Positions 44,766 to 53,911 of a stretch of DNA of 64,000 nt are shown piece after piece. The DNA lies in NCBI GenBank assembly GCA_934408585.1, contig CAKRVA010000003.1, positions 1 through 64,000 on the forward strand, given 5' to 3'. The stretch is from an uncultured Lachnospiraceae bacterium. Its GTDB lineage: Bacteria; Bacillota; Clostridia; Lachnospirales; Lachnospiraceae. The notes under the pieces were generated by a model that did not search any database, had not been told where the DNA came from, and was given only the letters and a program-made list of their open reading frames with translations. The first letter of the stretch is position 1. Each line of letters starts with the position of its first letter. A program made the translations under genes and the position numbers.

Positions 44766-45005
44766 ATGAAATTGATACACGCAAGATATAACCCTAAGTA
44801 CAACAGCGTCGACATTAACCTCTATAACGGCTACATCCTCCAGATTGACTGCAATCAGGCAGAATCCGGGATACGAACCACTCCTAATTCCCAACGGTGC
44901 CTGAATGCTCTGGTGATTGATAATCCGCTGGAATATGCCCGGCTTGCTTTGGATGACGAGATGCAGGCATGGGTGGATGCGGAAGATAGTTTTGAGCCTT
45001 TTTAA
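44766..45005 (+). CDS. DUF6061 family small protein
   Basis: 79 residues: MKLIHARYNPKYNSVDINL, then GYILQIDCNQAE, RTTPNSQRCLNALVIDNPLEYARL. I recognise the pattern of a common small Lachnospiraceae protein, DUF6061, of unknown function. The ATG at 44766 was chosen because the conserved part starts there; only a weak GAAAGAA precedes it. Inside the left end of the island. Confidence 0.65.
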   Translation: MKLIHARYNPKYNSVDINLYNGYILQIDCNQAESGIRTTPNSQRCLNALVIDNPLEYARLALDDEMQAWVDAEDSFEPF

Positions 45006-45011
45006 AGAATC

Positions 45012-45040
45012 AATCCCCTCTCAATTGGCGAGAGGGGATT
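45012..45040. terminator. Terminator between DUF6061 and ietS
   Basis: AATCCCCTCTC-AATTGGC-GAGAGGGGATT, a perfect 11-bp stem; T-rich sequence follows on the plus strand and TT-rich on the other. It separates two convergent genes. Confidence 0.8.
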
Positions 45041-45058
45041 ATCAATTTTCTACTTGCT

Positions 45059-47548
45059 CTACACTTCTATTTCAATTTCAGTTGCAACTTGTTGCTCAAT
45101 TATTGTTTGAATCGGTGTATAGAAATCTATACTCTCCTCGGGCGTCGAAATAGAAACTACTAACGAGTACCTCATTGTATCGTCATATCTACCAAGATGA
45201 TGTCTTTCTCTCCACCATCCAATAACCGGAAAGACTGCTATATAATTGCAATCTGCCAAATCAACTGCAGGTCCAGTCCAAATATCTGAATGTATAGAAC
45301 CAACATCCCTGTTTTCCTTTCCAAGAAACCATCTACTTGAACCAGTCGAACCTTCTCCTTTATCTTTTTTATCTTCGCCTCTTATTTCTGCATTGACACG
45401 TTTAAGAAAATCCTCTTTGTTTTGATCTTTATTTATAACTTCAAAACGCAATGCATTAGATGCATATCTATATTTATTATTCCAACCCTTTTGATCCGGT
45501 GCCGGTTCTATATAATATGACAACGTTACTTTCATACTTACTATAGTATTATCAAGTGATTGCAGTAACTCTGTGGGCCATGGCAATTTATGAAGATGCA
45601 TATCCTTCATTTTGTAATCACTATTCTGTTTGCAATATGGCTGTAATTCTGCCTGTATTATCATATTAACAGAATTGTCCATACTACTTTTAGCTCTCTC
45701 CAAATCTGCAATGCCATAACCACAACATCGAAGCAGACTTCGTATACCGCCACTCTTCTTTTTATCAACACAGAACTGTGCCTTCATCTGTTCTGTCCAT
45801 TGTGCTGAATGCACCATAAGTGCACGTATACTTTCCTCCCACAAACTTGGATATGCACTCAATAATTCAGCCGCCATATAAGCTGCTTGTGCGGTTGCTG
45901 CACTAGTCGCATTAGTAGTTGTAAATGGTCTGCCTATCACATCCCTATTCGTTGTTAATACGGATACATCATCGCAAATATCAATATTAGTCCCATCAGT
46001 TATCGCATTTCCACCGTCCATTAATATTTCTGGTTTAATCGGCCATTTATTATCCCATGTTATTGATGTTGAACTAAATGGACACAACTCCCCAACATCA
46101 GCAATTGGATTCCATCCTTTAAAAACCTTGTCATCTAATTGAATTCTATTCGAATATGCGCCAACTGTTATCGCATTCCATGATTGTCCAGGATCCTCTA
46201 TCGGATGGTTAATATTTGCTGACGGATATTGAGCACTTTTTAGTTCATCAAACTGAACATTTCCCGCTGATACAACATATAACTTTTTTATTCCATCAAT
46301 AACACCAGCAATAATACTATCTAATTCTGCTGACCAAGAAGATGGTGCTCCGTCCTTTGTTACATATTTATCCGCAGTTACTGCCATACAAAATACACGT
46401 TTTGCTTGTGGATTAGCAATTTCTGCCATGCTTGATGCGTTTGCTGTAATAGCACCATACAGTTCAGGCGAATTATCAGTACCTGCACTTGGCAAGATCT
46501 TTACAGATTCTAATCTATGATTTATCTCAACACTTTCTCGCCCTGACAGAATAACCCCTAAATCAAAGTATTCGCACAGTCCTGCCATCTCTGTTCCATG
46601 CCCATCCTTATCATCTGTCCCCCACTCAATCTCCACAGTCTGAGCATGTTCACTTGCTAATATATCTTTAAGTAATGGATGCGAGTAATTCACACCTGTA
46701 TCCAATACACATACACAAACACCTGATTGACCAAGAACTAGTCTGTCTTTTAAATCCAATATCCATTCATTCGCTTCTCGGCCATACATTCTTGTATAGA
46801 AACTAGCGACTTCCGGTGCCCTTCTAATTTCTGCAATAGCATTACATTCATTTAATAACCCCTGAATTTTAGCATTATTAGTTTTGGCCAGCACGATAAC
46901 TTTCTCTGGAAACACAATGCAAGTATCCTTATGCTGTATTTCCATCTTATCACACAATTTATAGAACTGCGTTGCTACCTCTTTTTCTTCCAGCACCTCT
47001 GTTCTAAGCCAATATTCACACCATTCGGATGTTTCCATTGGTATATATTTTACGTCTCCTATCCAAAATGAAGAAACAACAGCCAGCTTAATTGTTTCAA
47101 TACTTTCAACCAAAGGTTTATTTTTAGCATTTCCAGCAGACGTATCTTGTTCAAGATATTCTTGAATTTTCTTATTGAAATAGTTTTCCTTCCCTACAGG
47201 AACAAATACTGTAGCCGCCTGAACTACCACTCCATCATCGGATATTTCATTTCTAAAATTAAGCAATGTTATTCCTTGTATTGCATTTTCAAGGCTTTTA
47301 GATACTAAATCACAATTCTCAGCACCTCTAAACTCTATATATGTACCCTGTCGTTCTTTTATTGCGGCAAACATAGCTCTTTGTTGTTCATTACTTTGCC
47401 ATACAGAATCAAGCTGTTTTAATAAACGTCGTCCATGACTTTCTCTGTCTCTTGGCTTAAAAACCTGCCTTCCACGAGTACCATCCGCCGTATATTGGTG
47501 AACTTCATATGTATTTTCTAATATAAAGTTTTTCTTCGGATTATTCAA
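45059..47548 (-). CDS. ietS: Intracellular S8 (subtilisin-like) protease, IetS-type
   Basis: 829 residues, no signal peptide. An N-terminal region of about 270 residues of unknown fold precedes the protease domain: Asp in CVLDTGVNYSHP (about 283), His in DDKDGHGTEMAG (about 317), Ser in TTNATSAATAQAAYMAAEL (about 549). A C-terminal region of about 240 residues follows. It starts with TTG after AAGGAGG, 3 bases after the AAA-ATPase gene. An AAA-ATPase next to such a protease is the layout of IetAS, a two-gene anti-phage pair. The family call is from the layout and triad; the immune role is inferred. Confidence 0.75.
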   Translation of the reverse strand: MNNPKKNFILENTYEVHQYTADGTRGRQVFKPRDRESHGRRLLKQLDSVWQSNEQQRAMFAAIKERQGTYIEFRGAENCDLVSKSLENAIQGITLLNFRNEISDDGVVVQAATVFVPVGKENYFNKKIQEYLEQDTSAGNAKNKPLVESIETIKLAVVSSFWIGDVKYIPMETSEWCEYWLRTEVLEEKEVATQFYKLCDKMEIQHKDTCIVFPEKVIVLAKTNNAKIQGLLNECNAIAEIRRAPEVASFYTRMYGREANEWILDLKDRLVLGQSGVCVCVLDTGVNYSHPLLKDILASEHAQTVEIEWGTDDKDGHGTEMAGLCEYFDLGVILSGRESVEINHRLESVKILPSAGTDNSPELYGAITANASSMAEIANPQAKRVFCMAVTADKYVTKDGAPSSWSAELDSIIAGVIDGIKKLYVVSAGNVQFDELKSAQYPSANINHPIEDPGQSWNAITVGAYSNRIQLDDKVFKGWNPIADVGELCPFSSTSITWDNKWPIKPEILMDGGNAITDGTNIDICDDVSVLTTNRDVIGRPFTTTNATSAATAQAAYMAAELLSAYPSLWEESIRALMVHSAQWTEQMKAQFCVDKKKSGGIRSLLRCCGYGIADLERAKSSMDNSVNMIIQAELQPYCKQNSDYKMKDMHLHKLPWPTELLQSLDNTIVSMKVTLSYYIEPAPDQKGWNNKYRYASNALRFEVINKDQNKEDFLKRVNAEIRGEDKKDKGEGSTGSSRWFLGKENRDVGSIHSDIWTGPAVDLADCNYIAVFPVIGWWRERHHLGRYDDTMRYSLVVSISTPEESIDFYTPIQTIIEQQVATEIEIEV

Positions 47549-47551
47549 ATA

Positions 47552-48508
47552 TTATGCCTCCTTGCTTACATACGCATCCAAACGTTCCTTTAAACATTTT
47601 TCTAACATCCGTGTTGTTAACTTAGTATCCTCTAAAATTATCGACTTAATGCAGTCTTCGCACACTTTTGTAATTTCAGCATGACTTAGTCCAAATGCCA
47701 TTTCTCTTACCTTTTTTGTTACAACCTTACTATTGTAAAATTCACCCAACTTAATTTTAAATAATTCTTGTATCTGTAAATCATCCGGTAAGCCGTAATG
47801 CAATACATCATCAAACCTTCTAAATAAGGCTTGGTCTAACATCTTATGATTATTTGTAGCGGCAATAATAATACTATCAGAATCATCATTTTCCAAAAAT
47901 TGCAGAAATGTATTTAGCACTCTTCTCATCTCTCCAACTTCATTATCAAGACTTCTATCTGCCCCAATTGCATCAAACTCATCAAATAAAAAGACTGCGC
48001 TATTCTCTGCTATTGCATCAAATATTTGACGCAATTTTACACTGGTTTCACCCATAAATTTGGTTATAAGTTTATCCATTTGAACAATATATAGAGGAAG
48101 ATTTAATTCACTTGCCAATATACTTGCTGTTAATGTTTTTCCTGTACCTGGTACGCCTTCAACCAAAATCTTGCTTCTGTTTTTCATACCAAAACTACGA
48201 AGTCGTTCTCTCTGCCTATATTCAGTTAATATTCTTTCAATTCTTATCCTTATTTCTTCTGAAACGACCAATTCCATTTCTTTGTGTTCAATCATTGAAC
48301 AATGAAAAAGTTGGTTATCATTTTTCATCTTAATAATTCTATTTTTAGAATTACTTTTTTCGATTATTTCTTTGATTTCTCTGGCCAATAATGCATGACC
48401 CGACCTAGCTTCACTCGCTGCGATTTGCAGTGCAACAGTTTTAAAGCGTGCATCGTCACTGTTATAATATGCATTTAAGAGTGCTTTTATCTGTTCTCCA
48501 TTCGCCAT
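47552..48508 (-). CDS. ietA: AAA+ ATPase, IetA-type
   Basis: 318 residues. Walker A EGVPGTGKTLTA (about 119), Walker B AVFLFDEFDAIGADRS (about 174), sensor 1 IIAATNNH and arginine finger region LFRRFDD. The N-terminal 90 residues are helical (NGEQIKALLNAYYNSDDARF), as in ATPases that pass substrates to a partner protease. AAGGAGG precedes the ATG; it is first of the two-gene unit with the S8 protease. It probably controls the protease by ATP hydrolysis. Confidence 0.78.
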   Translation of the reverse strand: MANGEQIKALLNAYYNSDDARFKTVALQIAASEARSGHALLAREIKEIIEKSNSKNRIIKMKNDNQLFHCSMIEHKEMELVVSEEIRIRIERILTEYRQRERLRSFGMKNRSKILVEGVPGTGKTLTASILASELNLPLYIVQMDKLITKFMGETSVKLRQIFDAIAENSAVFLFDEFDAIGADRSLDNEVGEMRRVLNTFLQFLENDDSDSIIIAATNNHKMLDQALFRRFDDVLHYGLPDDLQIQELFKIKLGEFYNSKVVTKKVREMAFGLSHAEITKVCEDCIKSIILEDTKLTTRMLEKCLKERLDAYVSKEA

Positions 48509-48720
48509 ACTTATTGCCCTCCTTTTTCTTTAATGATAACAACTTTTCAGTCCAATAAACCGTTCACTATCCCTTTAGCTCGCCATCAACAAATTAACTT
48601 TAATTATAACATACCTTTTAGATGTGTATACAATTTTTTCATAACTTTCAAATCTTTTAAACATCGTAATCCCAAGCATAAACTATCAATATTTGTCAAT
48701 ATTTAATCCGTATTTCTCTT

Positions 48721-49587
48721 TCATGTACATATGCCTTTTTTTATGTTATCTATATCCACTTTGTTGCTCAGATACTTATATATTTCCATACAGGACAAAA
48801 ACATATCAAAAATCTTATCATACCATTTTTCCAATTCCTCTTTATCCATTGTCAAAAAGGTAGCACACGCAATACTATCCTTTTCCACATTGTGTCGCAC
48901 ACCTGACTTATTAAACAACAACTTGGTATCGTCATATAAATTTTTATATGTTGTGCCTTTAAAGGTCTCTGCACATGATTCCAATTTCTTATAAAGTGAA
49001 CATAGTATCTCTTCTTTTCTTTTCAAATCACCTCTATTATCAATCTGTAAATATTCCATAATACTATCTTTAACATCATGATGTTCCTTTGATATTACTG
49101 ACGCCATCGTATTATTATAGATAACAAATATTTCATGGTTCTTTTTCTCAAATATTGTTGTACAATTTAATTTTCTAATAAGACTCTCAATGTTTTCACG
49201 CAACATTGTCTCTATTGTATCATCTGAAAAAAGAGAATGTGGCACCTTTTTCATTGATTGCTTTGCCCTATTCAAGCAATTTATTGCATATTGTAAAAAA
49301 TCCAGAACTTGATTCTCATTAATATTTTCGGGTGTTATAGTTCCACTTTCTATACCAAGATTTATTCGCATCTCAGCTATGGAAGTAAAAGTTCCTCGTA
49401 AATTCCAATCATTAAAGCAAATGTATTCTATATATTCTTCTAATGTAAAATAATCGTGAATAAATTTTCCAAACTTATTATATACACCCAATATTTTCTT
49501 TTCAGATATAAGCACCTCTATTTTATAATATTCCGTATATAAATCAAAATTAGGAAAAAAATTTTGTTCTGATATCCTTTTTCGCAT
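48721..49587 (-). CDS. Unrecognised 288-residue protein beside the IetAS pair
   Basis: No membrane segment or signal. The N-terminal part mixes strands and helices (YKIEVLISEKKILGVYNKFG, FTLEEYIEYICFNDW), while the rest is helical and charged; a segment FNKSGVRHNVEKDSI near residue 235 has an R-H pair reminiscent of some abortive-infection C-terminal domains, too weak for a call. AAGGAG precedes the ATG, and it has its own promoter at 49631-49660. It lies directly upstream of ietA, 212 bases away. The base composition is very A/T-rich. Confidence 0.5.
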   Translation of the reverse strand: MRKRISEQNFFPNFDLYTEYYKIEVLISEKKILGVYNKFGKFIHDYFTLEEYIEYICFNDWNLRGTFTSIAEMRINLGIESGTITPENINENQVLDFLQYAINCLNRAKQSMKKVPHSLFSDDTIETMLRENIESLIRKLNCTTIFEKKNHEIFVIYNNTMASVISKEHHDVKDSIMEYLQIDNRGDLKRKEEILCSLYKKLESCAETFKGTTYKNLYDDTKLLFNKSGVRHNVEKDSIACATFLTMDKEELEKWYDKIFDMFLSCMEIYKYLSNKVDIDNIKKGICT

Positions 49588-49630
49588 TTCGACAACTCCT
49601 TATCAACACAAATCATTAAAATGCCATGTT

Positions 49631-49660
49631 GTATTACTGACAAAATCATTGTTCTGTCAA
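49631..49660 (-). promoter_or_regulatory. Promoter of the 288-residue gene
   Basis: Minus strand TTGACA (49660-49655), 18 bases, TAATAC (49636-49631), about 45 bases before the ATG at 49587. Confidence 0.6.
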
Positions 49661-49746
49661 GATATATATTCCAGTCTCAATATAGTTAGTGAACAATTTC
49701 TCCTTAATATTATTCAAATCATTTAATCCAAATTTGACATTTGAGT

Positions 49747-50226
49747 CTATTTTTCTGTATCAAAGAACTTATTATCTACCCTTTTTCCAAAAACGCTATA
49801 CTTCTTTGAAGAGTAATCAACCACTCTATCCAATGCATAGAATGTAGCAACACTCATATAAATACTAGTAGTTGTAAGATTTGTATCTACATTTAAAACC
49901 TTAAAAGAATTTGCCAATACTACCAAAATCAAATTTATTATGTGAATAATGCCCTTTACAGGAATTTCGTTTATGTATGTTATTACTTTATTAATCATAT
50001 CGGTTCCTGCTTCCTGCATTTCTTTTTGTTCCATTTTCTTATACAAATCTCTTTTTACTATCTTTAATATAAAGTACATCGCAGGTTGAAAAGTCACCAA
50101 AATAATCGATAAAGCTATATACTCTGAAAATTCAGGGCTTTTGCTAACAAGCATGCACAGTTTTAAAAACATATTATATAACAATGTATAAAAATAAATT
50201 AACAGAAATCCCATACTAACAACCAT
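49747..50226 (-). CDS. Membrane protein of unknown function, coupled to a small membrane gene
   Basis: 159 residues. Two hydrophobic segments at the N-terminal end (MGFLLIYFYTLLYNMFLK, LSIILVTFQPAMYFILK) and two in the C-terminal half (HIINLILVVLANSFKVL, YMSVATFYALDR). Family not recognised. The start overlaps the preceding 52-residue gene by 11 bases; GGGGGG lies 10 bases before the ATG at 50226. A second ATG at 50214 is possible. Confidence 0.5.
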   Translation of the reverse strand: MVVSMGFLLIYFYTLLYNMFLKLCMLVSKSPEFSEYIALSIILVTFQPAMYFILKIVKRDLYKKMEQKEMQEAGTDMINKVITYINEIPVKGIIHIINLILVVLANSFKVLNVDTNLTTTSIYMSVATFYALDRVVDYSSKKYSVFGKRVDNKFFDTEK

Positions 50227-50374
50227 TAATATATGAGCCCCCCATTAATGCTTTATACAATTTTACAACATACTCTCTATTTTTTCTTTTCTCAATTTTT
50301 ACCTTGATCATTACAATTATTACACAAACACTAAGACATCCAAATAAACCTGACATGATAAAACTAATTAACAT
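50216..50374 (-). CDS. Small membrane protein, 52 residues
   Basis: MLISFIMSGLFGCLSVCVII is one membrane helix; a basic tail follows (KVKIEKRKNREYVVKLYKAL). GGTGGGG lies 4 bases before the ATG, a strong site, which is why I accept this short gene. It overlaps the next membrane gene and probably forms a pair with it. Small-helix-plus-basic-tail proteins next to larger membrane genes can be toxins, holin-like or regulators; no evidence selects one. Confidence 0.5.
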   Translation of the reverse strand: MLISFIMSGLFGCLSVCVIIVMIKVKIEKRKNREYVVKLYKALMGGSYINGC

Positions 50375-50543
50375 ACACCCCACCTTTCAACAAATTCTTT
50401 ACAATACTCTGAAATAGTTCCGGTTGCTCTATCTGCAAATTGTGCCTTGCTCTATTTAACACACAATACGTCGCATTCGGATATTTCTCCAACAGTTTGA
50501 ATTGATCTTTGTATTCTACCGTATCCTGCTTTCCTTACACTCA
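50364..50543 (-). pseudogene. Alpha/beta-hydrolase C-terminal stub
   Basis: The minus strand reads GKQDTVEYKDQFKLLEKYPN, then ATYCVLNRARHNLQIEQPEL and FQSIVKNLL, matching the end of alpha/beta-hydrolases with the catalytic-His region (usually RAGH, here RARH). A stop lies just before it and no start is available. The upstream two thirds of the gene are missing, so a deletion or insertion has cut it at about 50543. Confidence 0.6.
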
Positions 50544-50590
50544 TGCCCCTATTATATCATCTGCAAAACACGACTACAACTAACTAAAAG

Positions 50591-50631
50591 AAGTCCTATG
50601 CAGTATTTTCCCTGCTTAGGACGCCTTTTTT
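50591..50631. terminator. Bidirectional terminator
   Basis: GTCCTA-GCAG...CTGC-TAGGAC hairpin with TTTTTT on the plus side and TTCTTTTAG on the minus side, at the end of the GyrI-like gene. Confidence 0.7.
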
Positions 50632-51265
50632 ATTCCGCTGTCTTAATCGGATGTCTTATGATTGTTTTCCACTTATCTGCCGGAACCTTTCTTGCATCAG
50701 ACAAATAAATTTCATGGTGAAGCCTCTCTTCATTGATATCATTCACATAACCATTTGCTTCAAGAAATTCATCCATGATGGCAACGCTCTTTGACTCTTC
50801 ATCAAACGGACCAACATGCATTATTTGGACGCATAACCCTTCCTCTATGGTTATAAACTCGGTAGCGGTACAATCTGTTTTTTTCTTATTTGTTGCCATT
50901 TTCACTGCCTAGTCAAAATCCTTTTTGGATATAAAATCAGGAACCCTAATGACCGAAATCCAATGAAATGCAGACTTATCGCTATAATCCACACCGGAAA
51001 CATTTTCCTGCCACCAAAACCCTTCCAGCGGTGAAACCACATATTCATAAAAGCCTTCTATTTTATAATCCGTTTTATAGCTCATTTTCAAGGTGTAGGC
51101 TACTGCATACAAGACACTGTTTGCCTGTTGATACGCCCCGCCTTCTTCATTAGAATCCCCTCTCCCCCTGACTGCAATATATTTTGCCTTGGGTACATTT
51201 ACAATTTCAGGTTTATTCTTTGGCCTATAAAACTCTCTTGAATCCTTTTTGAAATCATACGACAT
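50630..51265 (-). pseudogene. GyrI-like small-molecule-binding protein with in-frame amber stop
   Basis: Two adjacent reading frames, 51265-50909 (118 codons) and its in-frame continuation to 50630, form one GyrI-like protein of about 211 residues: NVPKAKYIAVRGRGDSNEEG, FHWISVIRVPDFISKKDFD, then AVKMATNKKKTDCTATEF and FLEANGYVNDINEERLHHEIY. A TAG (50911-50909) sits where homologues carry Trp (KEDFDWAV), so TGG to TAG is the likely change. The second half has its own ATG but no good ribosome site, so it may not be made. Last gene of the WYL/MmcQ/radical-SAM cluster. Confidence 0.7.
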
Positions 51266-51285
51266 TTCTTTTATCTTCCATTGCT

Positions 51286-52125
51286 TTATTTATTAAAAAA
51301 TTCATCTAATGCAATCTGTTTCCCGACAGCTTTATCCTCAAATTCATGCATATAAGAAAAAAGCTTGTTGTTGTCACAAATTATACCGCTCCGCGCACAC
51401 TCATCCTTAACTAGTTTCATCAATTCTCTATTCTTAGGCGATGGAACCTCATAAGCATTCCCAAAGGTTCTGATATACTTCTCTTTCATCTCCGGAAAAT
51501 GTTTATCCAATTGCTGATAAAAATATTCCCTGTCACCTTCCCGCAAGGTAACTCCGATACCAAACAAAAGAATTCCATATACTTTCGCCTCTTTGCAATA
51601 CTCCAAAAGCCCGCGAATATTTTCTTCCGTATCATTTATAAACGGCAATATAGGCGTCATCCAGCATATCGTCGGAATACCTTCATCCCGCATAATCTTC
51701 AATATTTCAAATCTTTTCTTGGTAGTACATACCCCAGGTTCCAGAATCGTGCATAGTTCTTCATCATACGTAGTCATGGTTATTTGCACTACACATTTTG
51801 TTTTTCTGTTAATACTCTTTAACAAGTCCAAATCACGAAGTATTAAATCTGATTTTGTTTGAATCGCAAGTCCAAACTCATATTCATCGATAAGCTCCAA
51901 ACATTTCCTGGTCAGCTTAAGTTCCTTTTCAATCGGCAGATACGGATCACTCATAGCCCCAGTTCCAATCATACAATGCTTTCTTTTTCTGCGCAGTGTC
52001 TCTTCCAAAAGCTTAGGTGCATTCACCTTAACTGCAATATCCTCAAATGCATGATCCATCTGATAACATGTGCTCCTTGCATCACAGTAGATGCATCCAT
52101 GAAGACATCCCCTGTAAAGATTCAT
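51286..52125 (-). CDS. Radical SAM protein, SPL-like
   Basis: 279 residues. The cluster motif is GCLHGCIYCDAR (C-x3-C-x2-C) very near the start, followed by MIGTGAMSDPYLPIEKEL and LAIQTKSDLILRD, as in the radical SAM proteins related to spore photoproduct lyase; the substrate is unknown. The in-frame sequence upstream encodes AKSILSPQNG, normally part of these proteins, yet lacks an ATG; the nearby ATGATG (52177-) is out of frame. So either a rare start codon or a 5' frameshift applies. Placed after the MmcQ-DUF3795 gene. Confidence 0.75.
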   Translation of the reverse strand: MNLYRGCLHGCIYCDARSTCYQMDHAFEDIAVKVNAPKLLEETLRRKRKHCMIGTGAMSDPYLPIEKELKLTRKCLELIDEYEFGLAIQTKSDLILRDLDLLKSINRKTKCVVQITMTTYDEELCTILEPGVCTTKKRFEILKIMRDEGIPTICWMTPILPFINDTEENIRGLLEYCKEAKVYGILLFGIGVTLREGDREYFYQQLDKHFPEMKEKYIRTFGNAYEVPSPKNRELMKLVKDECARSGIICDNNKLFSYMHEFEDKAVGKQIALDEFFNK

Positions 52126-52187
52126 TCCGTTTTGTGGACTCAGTATTGACTTTGCAACTATTTCATGTATGGTATTTCATCATCCTT

Positions 52188-52832
52188 CTATTTCTTTCCC
52201 AACAAACATTTAATCATCTTACAAGCTTCAACACGCGCTCCAGGCGGATTATCCCCATGCTCTGTATCATCAGAATAATCAGTCAGTAATTGACACGGGA
52301 AATCAGTACACTCTCCGCAAAAGGATAGCCCCTTTTGCATCACACATGCCGCAACCGGACACGGCTTTTCCTCTGCGTGAAAAGGCACTCCTTTTGTAGC
52401 CACGCAACCATTACAATTGCAAGGTTCTTTATACTCACAATTTGTACAATCCAAGCCACAATATGTCGTCAGTAAGATTTCTTGTTGACGCTTTTTGCTA
52501 AAGCTATGAAGCACCAATGCATAGGATTTATCCAGCATTTCCATTAACAAATCATCCGGCACCACGCCATCAGGCTTAACAGAATTCCAATGCACTTTAT
52601 TCATATAATATCCTGGAATTATATCTTCATATTGCTGTCTGAGAAAATCTCCATCCAAGGGTTCCAATTTCAAAGTGATATAATAAGGTTTATTCTCGTT
52701 TGCCCCATCCAGACATATGGCAGCAAACATTTTTCCGCCTATCATATAGCGAATCCAATTCCACTCTTCTTTCAGGTCTTTGGTTACACCTGTCTTATTC
52801 ATCAGATATTCATCCATCCATGCATACTTCAT
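52188..52832 (-). CDS. MmcQ/YjbR domain fused to a Cys-rich DUF3795 domain
   Basis: 214 residues. The N-terminal 115 residues are an MmcQ/YjbR-like DNA-binding-type domain (KMFAAICLDGANENKPYY, GYYMNKVHWNSVKPDG, LLMEMLDKSYALV). The C-terminal 95 residues are a DUF3795 domain with many Cys: TYCGLDCTNCEYKEPCNCNG, CPVAACVMQKGLSFCGEC, CQLL. The cysteines suggest zinc or an iron-sulfur cluster. Both halves also occur separately. Fifteen bases after the WYL regulator, so same operon. Confidence 0.78.
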   Translation of the reverse strand: MKYAWMDEYLMNKTGVTKDLKEEWNWIRYMIGGKMFAAICLDGANENKPYYITLKLEPLDGDFLRQQYEDIIPGYYMNKVHWNSVKPDGVVPDDLLMEMLDKSYALVLHSFSKKRQQEILLTTYCGLDCTNCEYKEPCNCNGCVATKGVPFHAEEKPCPVAACVMQKGLSFCGECTDFPCQLLTDYSDDTEHGDNPPGARVEACKMIKCLLGKK

Positions 52833-52847
52833 TTTGACGTATCTCCT

Positions 52848-53756
52848 TTATTTGTATTGTTCTAAAGTCTTCTGTAACTCGTCACACAACTCCCTGCGTA
52901 TCTCCTCAGGCTCTAATAAAACCACTTTATTTCTAAAGGTAAGTAACCAAGTAATCAGATTTTCCTTGTCCGTGTACTCTGCCTGAAATAACAGTTTCCC
53001 ATCCTCCTGCTCTTCAAAGTAGCGTGTTCCAAATTCTTCCACCAAACGCCATTTGCAGTCCGCCTCAAAAAGCGCTTTCACATGAATTTCCCCCGGGAAA
53101 ACTTTCTCAACCTCTGTAAAATCCGGAGCAACGGCTGGACGCTTTTCAAAAATGTGTTCCGTCACTGCAAGCTCGTCCAAACGATTTAGTTTAAAAAGTC
53201 TGTAATCCCTTCGGGTATCACACCAGCCCCACACATACCAGTTAGACCACCGAAATACCAGATAATATGGCTCTATGGTTCTCTGAGCTTCTCCCGATGG
53301 TCCGTAATAGTAAAATGTAATTTTGCGACATCCCTTAATGGCACTGCGGATAATCTGAATTTTTGGTGCCAGTGATTCCTTATACCATGAAGAAAGATCA
53401 ATCAATACCGACTGTTCTCCCACTAGAAAATCCGAAGAACCGGATTCCAGTTTTTCCATCAGCTGTTTGTATTGATTTGTTCCATTTACACTGTCAAGGC
53501 TGCGGATTCCTGCAAGAATATCCTGCATCTCAGCATTTGTAATCAAAGTCTTGCTGATTTTATAGTTATCCATAATATAAATTCCGCCGCCTGTTCCCTG
53601 CCTGGTTGCAATCGGAATCCCTGCTTTACACAAATCTTCAATATCCCTGTTTATGGTTCTTCTGGATACTTCAAAATGCTCCGCAAGAAAAGGTGCTGTA
53701 ACCATATCCTTTTGTAACAATATAGATAGAATCCCTATCAGCCTTTCAATCTTCAT
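52848..53756 (-). CDS. WYL-domain transcriptional regulator (YafY-like)
   Basis: About 302 residues. N-terminal HTH (ERLIGILSILLQKDMVTAPF, LAEHFEVSRRTINRDIEDLC), then a WYL domain (RKITFYYYGPSGEAQRTIEP, WYVWGWCDTRRDYRLFKLNR) and a WCX tail. WYL domains bind nucleic acids or nucleotides; such regulators often sit beside defence and stress genes. It leads the operon with MmcQ-DUF3795, radical SAM and the broken GyrI-like gene. I start at 53756, where the HTH begins. Confidence 0.83.
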   Translation of the reverse strand: MKIERLIGILSILLQKDMVTAPFLAEHFEVSRRTINRDIEDLCKAGIPIATRQGTGGGIYIMDNYKISKTLITNAEMQDILAGIRSLDSVNGTNQYKQLMEKLESGSSDFLVGEQSVLIDLSSWYKESLAPKIQIIRSAIKGCRKITFYYYGPSGEAQRTIEPYYLVFRWSNWYVWGWCDTRRDYRLFKLNRLDELAVTEHIFEKRPAVAPDFTEVEKVFPGEIHVKALFEADCKWRLVEEFGTRYFEEQEDGKLLFQAEYTDKENLITWLLTFRNKVVLLEPEEIRRELCDELQKTLEQYK

Positions 53757-53871
53757 TTCGCTTATTCTCTTTTCTTTATCATAATTTACCGCCTTAAACA
53801 TGTCATCTGTATGTCATGTTTGAAAAATTATAGCAAAAAATGAACAAAATTACATTTGAACCATCTATACA

Positions 53872-53908
53872 AAACCACCCCAAGCAGCATATCTACCACT
53901 TGGGGTAT
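53872..53908 (-). terminator. Terminator of the decayed relaxase gene
   Basis: CCCCAAG...CTTGGGG stem with A-C/G-T extension; on the minus strand followed by GGTTTTGT. Confidence 0.7.
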
Positions 53909-53911
53909 CCC

